Assembly: GCF_000308575.1 (NCBI RefSeq)
Contig: NZ_BAFZ01000108.1
Span: 1-41,153, forward strand
Length of the DNA: 41,153 nt
Direction: 5' to 3'
Source of the DNA: Nocardia exalbida NBRC 100660
Lineage (GTDB): Bacteria; Actinomycetota; Actinomycetes; Mycobacteriales; Mycobacteriaceae
This document shows, one piece after another, positions 37,626 through 41,153 of this stretch. The position numbers and the translations under genes were made by a program. Position 1 is the first letter of the stretch; the number at the start of each line of letters is the position of its first letter. The notes below the pieces were generated by a model. That model was not told the DNA's origin. It ran no database searches and saw only the letters and a list, made by a program, of their open reading frames with translations.

Positions 37626-38729
37626 ATGGACGATGGGCGCCTGACGGTCGGCGTAGAAGAAGAATTCCTGCTTGTCGACCCCCGTACCGGCGCGCCGCTG
37701 GCGCGCAATGTGGAAGTGGCGCGCACCGCCGAGGAGATCGGGGTCGACCTGCAACTCGAGCTGACGCGCTGTCAGGTGGAGACCAGTACAGCGGTCCACA
37801 CCGATATCGGCGCACTGCACCGGCAGTTGCGGGAATTGCGCCGCGATATCGCCGCCTGCGCCGAGCGCAACGACGCACGCCTGCTCGCGGTCGGCATCCC
37901 GCCCACGGTCCCGCACGACTTCCCCGTCACCGATACGCCGCGCTACCAGCGCATCGCCGAGAACTTCGGCATGCTCGCCCACGAACAGGGACTGTCGGGC
38001 TGCCACGTGCACATCGGCGTCCCCGACGCCGAAACCGCGGTCCAGGTCAGCAACCACCTGCGGCCGTGGCTACCGCAACTGCTGGCGATGACCGCGAATT
38101 CGGCCATCTACCGCGGCACCGAAACCGGATTCGCCAGCTGGCGCAGCATCCTGTGGCGGCGCTGGCCCAGCGCGGGGCCACCGCCGTATTTCGAGTCCGC
38201 CCGTGACTACGAGGCGATGGTCGCGATGATGCTCAACAGCGGCAGCATCCTGGACAAGCAGATGGTCTACTGGGACGTTCGCCCGTCGGTCTCGTTCCCG
38301 ACGGTCGAAGTGCGGGTGAGCGACATTCCCGCCACGGTCGAGGAGACCGCGCTCTTGGCGGCGCTGGTACGCGCCATCGTCGTCACGGCGCGGAAATCGT
38401 TGGCCGCGGGGCAGATCGCACCGCCGGTACCCGCCGAAGTGCTGCGGGCGGCGTACTGGAAAGCCGCCCGTTCGGGATTGGACGGCGACGGCGTCGATCC
38501 CTATGACAGCAATGTGGCGCCGGTGCGCGACCTGCTGTTCCGGCTGATCGAGCACGTGGCGCCCGCGCTGGACGAGGCAGGCGACCGGCAGTTCGTCGAC
38601 GAGGCGTTCGCACACCTGCTCGCGCGCGGCAACGGCGCGCATAGGCAGGTCGCGGCGCTGCGGGCGCGCGGCGAGATCGATGACGTCGTCGAGGAGGTCG
38701 CGCGCGCGACCCTCGAAGGGTGCGACTAG
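37626..38729 (+). CDS. YbdK-type carboxylate-amine ligase (glutamate-cysteine ligase family 2)
   Basis: A 367-residue GCS2-family enzyme. The motif LTVGVEEEFLLVDPRTGAP opens the ATP/Mg-binding fold; ELTRCQVETSTAVHTDIGAL, HVHIGVPDAETAVQVSNHLRPWLPQLLAMTANSAIYRGTETGFASWRS and SVSFPTVEVRVSDIPATVEET are all typical of YbdK. The E. coli relative has weak gamma-glutamylcysteine synthetase activity; in mycothiol-producing actinobacteria the physiological role is uncertain. ATG 37626 gives MDDGRLTVGVEEEF; upstream in-frame codons to 37542 lack support. It converges with the anti-sigma gene, with 41 bases between stops that contain a weak GCGTCT/AGACGC stem. Confidence 0.93.
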   Translation: MDDGRLTVGVEEEFLLVDPRTGAPLARNVEVARTAEEIGVDLQLELTRCQVETSTAVHTDIGALHRQLRELRRDIAACAERNDARLLAVGIPPTVPHDFPVTDTPRYQRIAENFGMLAHEQGLSGCHVHIGVPDAETAVQVSNHLRPWLPQLLAMTANSAIYRGTETGFASWRSILWRRWPSAGPPPYFESARDYEAMVAMMLNSGSILDKQMVYWDVRPSVSFPTVEVRVSDIPATVEETALLAALVRAIVVTARKSLAAGQIAPPVPAEVLRAAYWKAARSGLDGDGVDPYDSNVAPVRDLLFRLIEHVAPALDEAGDRQFVDEAFAHLLARGNGAHRQVAALRARGEIDDVVEEVARATLEGCD

Positions 38730-38770
38730 CCAGGGGCGTCTCGGCGCAGGCCCCGGCGGCTCGAAGACGC

Positions 38771-39499
38771 TCAGCCCAGCGTGACAGCGGCGATCTGCGG
38801 CGAGGTCGGCCGCGGCGATCCTTTCGCTGGTTCGATGGTGACGGCGACGATGTCGGCGGGATCGACTCCGGTCGCCACGCCCGCCCGCGGCACGCCGGTC
38901 AACACGCCCGCCGAACGCGGCGTACCCGCGGACGACACGACCCAGAGCTGATATGCCCGGCCGGGCGGTGGGGCGGGTACCGCGTCGAAGGTGACCGCGA
39001 CCGCTCCGAGCCGGTCGGAGGTGCTTACCGTCAGCGTGCCGCCGACGGACAGTTCGATCACCCGGGAACGCGCGTCCGGTTGCCTCGAGACCTGGTCGGC
39101 CGTGACCGCCGCGGCATGCGACCCCGCGGTCCGCTCGGCCACCACCACGGCGCCCGCACCCGCCGCGACGGCCACAGTGGCGGCCACCACCAACCGTGCG
39201 AGGCGACGGCGGCGGGCGAGAATTTCGCGACGGCGCCGCGCGCCGGGACGCGAGTCGTCGATCGCCCCGAGGATCTTCGACTCCAGGGTCGGTGGAGGAT
39301 TCACCGCGGCGGTCGCGCTCAGTGCCGCCAGCGTCTCCCGGATCCCGTGCACCGCCGCCGCGAACGTCGCGGCGGTGCCGGAATCGGTCTTCGCAAGCCG
39401 GTTTTCGATGCGCCTGCGCTCGATCTCGGCGACCGCGTCCATCGCGTAGGGGTACGCCAGGTCGAGCAGATCCGCGCGCGAGGTCTCGGTACCGGTCAT
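38771..39499 (-). CDS. RskA-type transmembrane anti-sigma factor
   Basis: A 242-residue membrane protein. The cytosolic N-terminus (LLDLAYPYAMDAVAEIERRRIENRLA, about 10-36) is the sigma-binding helix pattern of RskA proteins. Linker residues 70-100 are very basic (RRRREILARRRRL), a single span follows (about 101-121), and an extracytoplasmic beta domain ends the protein (PPPGRAYQLWVVSSAGTPRSAGVL and VTIEPAKGSPRPTSPQIAAVTLG, the RskA signature). ATG 39499 has GGAGG nine bases upstream. In mycobacteria RskA is cotranscribed with sigma factor SigK. No ECF sigma gene is upstream here or elsewhere in the window, so its partner must lie elsewhere. Confidence 0.9.
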   Translation of the reverse strand: MTGTETSRADLLDLAYPYAMDAVAEIERRRIENRLAKTDSGTAATFAAAVHGIRETLAALSATAAVNPPPTLESKILGAIDDSRPGARRRREILARRRRLARLVVAATVAVAAGAGAVVVAERTAGSHAAAVTADQVSRQPDARSRVIELSVGGTLTVSTSDRLGAVAVTFDAVPAPPPGRAYQLWVVSSAGTPRSAGVLTGVPRAGVATGVDPADIVAVTIEPAKGSPRPTSPQIAAVTLG

Positions 39500-39865
39500 C
39501 GCCGGGCACCTCCGGTCGGTAGCCGTGGGTGCGCTCCATTCACCCGTCGCGCCGCTACCTCCGCACGCGAACCGTCCCTGGACTCCGCAGGCGAACGACC
39601 GCGCGTGGCGGGACCCGCGCCGCGGTTTCGGCGCACCTGCCCTGTGCCAACCCGCATGCCTTGACTTCGCGGCGAACGGCCTCGCGGATTGGATTCTCGC
39701 CATATCCGGCACGAACACGGGTACGCTGCTCGTCCGCCGGAATCGTCCCTATCGTCTCGGTCATGGCGTTGCCGGGTGCAGGGAAAAGGCCGCGCGCTAC
39801 GACCCGGGGCACGTCCACGCTCGACGGCGGAACCCGACCGCTTTCCGACGCAGAGGAGAATATCG
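39500..39865. other. 366-bp divergent gap without a supported gene
   Basis: This lies between the anti-sigma gene (minus) and the TerD gene (plus). A minus-strand frame at 39555-39764 (starting MTETIGTIPADEQRTRVRAG) is open for 70 codons but has no recognisable domain and turns Arg-rich, so I do not call it. No sigma-factor motif is present where sigK would be expected. No clear palindromes were seen. Confidence 0.55.
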
Positions 39866-40414
39866 ATGCTCACCGTGCTCCGCGATGAACGCGACGTCCC
39901 GCTCGAGCACGTCACCGTGGCACTGGGCTGGGACCCCGCTACCCGTTCGCGCTTGCTCGGCCGGCGCAAGGAGATCGATCTCAACGTCGCGGCCCTGCTC
40001 TTCGCCGCGGACCGGCTCGTCGACGTGGTGTATCACGAGCAGCTCACCTCGACGGACGGGGCGGTCCGCCTGCACGGCGACAGTCTCACCGGAGAAGGGG
40101 AGGGCGACGACGAGGTCATCAGCGTGGACCTGTCCCGCCTCTCCCCACACGTCACCACCGTGCTGTTGCTCATCACCAGCTACACCGGCCGGACGCTCGA
40201 TCGGATCGCGAACGCCTACTGCCGGGTGATCGACACCGCGGCGGGCACCCAGCTCGCCCGCCACGAGCTGACCGGCGGCGGCTCGCACACCGGCATGGTG
40301 CTCGGTCGAGTGCGTCGCGCGGGCGGCGGCTGGCACTTCGAGGGCATCGGCGCGGGCCTGCAGGCGCGGCACCCGGTCGAGGCCGTTCCGCAGATCGGCG
40401 CCTACATCGAGTGA
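39866..40414 (+). CDS. TerD family protein
   Basis: A 182-residue protein of the tellurium-resistance TerD/TerE fold, calcium-binding beta-sandwich proteins linked to stress and phage defence. ALGWDPATRS, EIDLNVAALLFAADRLVDVVYHEQLTSTDGAVRLHGDSLTGEGEGDDEVISVDLSRLSPHVTTVLLLI and NAYCRVID follow the family, including the acidic DSLTGEGEGDDE metal loop. ATG 39866 is preceded by GGAG. It stands alone: no terB, terC or other ter gene is nearby, so classical tellurite resistance is unlikely from this gene alone. The following genes suggest a general-stress neighbourhood. Confidence 0.92.
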   Translation: MLTVLRDERDVPLEHVTVALGWDPATRSRLLGRRKEIDLNVAALLFAADRLVDVVYHEQLTSTDGAVRLHGDSLTGEGEGDDEVISVDLSRLSPHVTTVLLLITSYTGRTLDRIANAYCRVIDTAAGTQLARHELTGGGSHTGMVLGRVRRAGGGWHFEGIGAGLQARHPVEAVPQIGAYIE

Positions 40415-40532
40415 CCTCCCAGCGATTTCGTTTGCACCGCAATCGCTTCGGAGACCGTCGCCGCCCGGCGAGCGCGGGTCGGCCCGGCCCGCGCACCGCT
40501 TACCCGAGCCGCGTCCGACCGGCCCGATGTCC

Positions 40533-40557
40533 GATTGGAATCCGGTCGCGCGGGTAG
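40533..40557 (+). promoter_or_regulatory. Possible SigF/SigB-type promoter before the membrane stress genes
   Basis: GATT (40533-40536), 15 bases, then GGGTAG (40552-40557). This is one base off in each box from the actinobacterial SigF-type pattern (GTTT, about 15, GGGTAT). It would start transcription only about 15 bases before the mini-ORF at 40579. Confidence 0.35.
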
Positions 40558-40578
40558 TCGCGGTGGAGGAGGTGTGAC

Positions 40579-40599
40579 ATGCCGAAGGAGGTCTCATGA
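40579..40599 (+). CDS. Six-codon mini-ORF (MPKEVS) overlapping the next start
   Basis: ATG-CCG-AAG-GAG-GTC-TCA-TGA, preceded by GGAGGAGG at a good distance. Its TGA overlaps the ATG of the next gene as ATGA, and its codons AAG-GAG-GTC contain that gene's ribosome-binding site. If translated, ribosomes would occupy the next gene's ribosome-binding site and could re-start. It may be a coupling leader or chance. Confidence 0.35.
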   Translation: MPKEVS

Positions 40600-41012
40600 C
40601 CGAGACGACACAGATTCGGCCGCCCGCGAACGCTCGGTCGGTCACCGAACTGGTGGAGGACGCCACCGCACAGGTGTCCCGGCTCATCCGCGACGAACTA
40701 CAGCTCGCCCGTGTCGAGATGCGGGAGAAGGGCAAGCGGTTCGGGCTCGGCGCCGGCTTGGCGGGGGTCGGGGCGCTGCTGGCGTTCTACGGCGGCGCGG
40801 CGTTGGTCGCCGCGGCGGTGCTCGGCCTCGCCGAGGTCCTGCCGGGCTGGGCCGCCGCGCTCATCGTCGCGGGCGCGCTGCTGGTGGTCGCGGCGGTCCT
40901 CGGGCTGTCCGGGAAGAAGAGCGTGGAGCACGCGGCGCCGCCGATACCGCAGGAAGCGGTCGAGGGCGTGCGCGAGGACATCGAGGTGATCAAGGACAGG
41001 AGGCGGGGATGA
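40596..41012 (+). CDS. Phage_holin_3_6 (DUF1469-type) membrane protein
   Basis: A 138-residue protein. SVTELVEDATAQVSRLIRDELQLARVEMREKGKRFGLGAGLAGVGALLAFYGGAALVAAAVLGL followed by WAAALIVAGALLVVAAVLGLSGKKS gives an amphipathic N-terminal helix and two membrane hairpin spans, the pattern of the actinobacterial phage-holin superfamily 3_6. Despite the name these are chromosomal envelope/stress proteins, not phage genes. A strong AAGGAGG precedes ATG 40596. The stop overlaps the next ATG (ATGA), and this pairing with a DUF3618 gene is common in actinobacteria. Confidence 0.9.
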   Translation: MTETTQIRPPANARSVTELVEDATAQVSRLIRDELQLARVEMREKGKRFGLGAGLAGVGALLAFYGGAALVAAAVLGLAEVLPGWAAALIVAGALLVVAAVLGLSGKKSVEHAAPPIPQEAVEGVREDIEVIKDRRRG

Positions 41013-41153
41013 GCGACAGCCGACCCCGGGCCGGGCAGCCCACCGACGACGTCGCGGCCTTGCGGCGCGACCGCGACGAGGCCAGAGCGGAATTGGGCAG
41101 GACGGTCGAAGAGCTGGGCCACAAGCTCGACGTGCCCGCGCGGAGCAAGGAGA
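41009..41153 (+). CDS. DUF3618 family protein (3' end outside window)
   Basis: Forty-eight codons are visible before the window ends. They begin MSDSRPRAGQPTDDVAALRR and continue DRDEARAELGRTVEELGHKL, the helical opening of DUF3618 proteins (D-x-x-x-A-R-x-E-L-x-x-T-V-x-E-L-x-x-K-L). These usually carry one C-terminal membrane span. AGGAGG precedes the ATG, which overlaps the upstream stop by four bases. Function unknown; it probably acts with the upstream membrane protein. Confidence 0.85.
   Translation, partial: MSDSRPRAGQPTDDVAALRRDRDEARAELGRTVEELGHKLDVPARSKE

Noticed and set aside
38736..38770. GCGTCT/AGACGC stem between ybdK and the anti-sigma gene as a terminator
   Set aside because: Only six pairs with a 23-base loop and no T-run; too weak to list as a feature.
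39555..39764. 70-codon minus-strand frame upstream of the anti-sigma gene, considered as a sigK remnant
   Set aside because: No sigma region 2 or 4 motif is visible, and the second half is Arg-rich chance sequence.
40596..41012. Prophage interpretation of the holin-type gene
   Set aside because: The family name is historical. There are no phage structural, lysis or integrase genes nearby, and the DUF3618 partner is a typical chromosomal pairing.

Overview
The window reads as chromosomal DNA of a high-GC actinobacterium of the order Mycobacteriales, most likely Nocardia or a close relative. This is inferred from about 70% G+C, an RbpA of 111 residues, two F420-type PPOX proteins, an FxsA/apolipoprotein N-acyltransferase neighbourhood like that beside rbpA in mycobacteria, and several actinobacterial families (RskA, TerD, DUF3618). 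No RNA genes, insertion sequences, integrases or CRISPR arrays were seen.

Layout. Bases 1-1,300 hold the end of a membrane protein gene, a small zinc-finger-like gene and rbpA, closed by a perfect 15-bp-stem hairpin. Bases 1,369-16,873, all on the minus strand, are a compact biosynthetic locus: one four-module nonribosomal peptide synthetase of 4,547 residues (C-A-T x4, then thioesterase), followed by a coupled DrrA/DrrB-type ABC exporter with 4-bp overlaps. Module 1 is EntF-like and its adenylation pocket reads as serine; modules 2-4 share a different, unassigned pocket (DALFxG...). There is no epimerase, MbtH protein, tailoring enzyme or dedicated regulator nearby. The locus lies between rbpA and lnt, where mycobacteria carry ppm1 (polyprenol-phosphate mannosyltransferase); no ppm1 is present here.

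Bases 17,253-24,306 (minus strand) are envelope and signalling genes: lnt, an 864-bp stretch with no credible gene, a YtcJ-type amidohydrolase, an orphan ribbon-helix-helix protein, fxsA, and a NarL/DesK-type two-component system. Bases 24,390-25,435 hold a fragment of a nitrilase-family gene and a TauE/SafE permease.

Bases 25,436-34,752 are short transcription units: a TetR regulator, a tldD-tldE protease pair, two paralogous PPOX proteins about 3 kb apart, a PadR regulator divergent from a VOC protein across a paired operator, a methionine aminopeptidase divergent from an XRE regulator across twin palindromes, an epoxide hydrolase preceded by a 25-bp inverted repeat, and a GGCT-fold protein.

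Bases 34,686-41,153 hold a PucR/CdaR-type regulator divergent from a small protein resembling its own N-terminal domain, a D-amino-acid oxidase, a YbdK-type glutamate-cysteine ligase, an orphan RskA-type anti-sigma factor, a TerD protein, and a stress-type membrane pair (Phage_holin_3_6 family and DUF3618) that runs off the end. The most promising candidate for undescribed biology is the four-module synthetase with its coupled exporter; the tidy operator pairs are the best small-scale findings.
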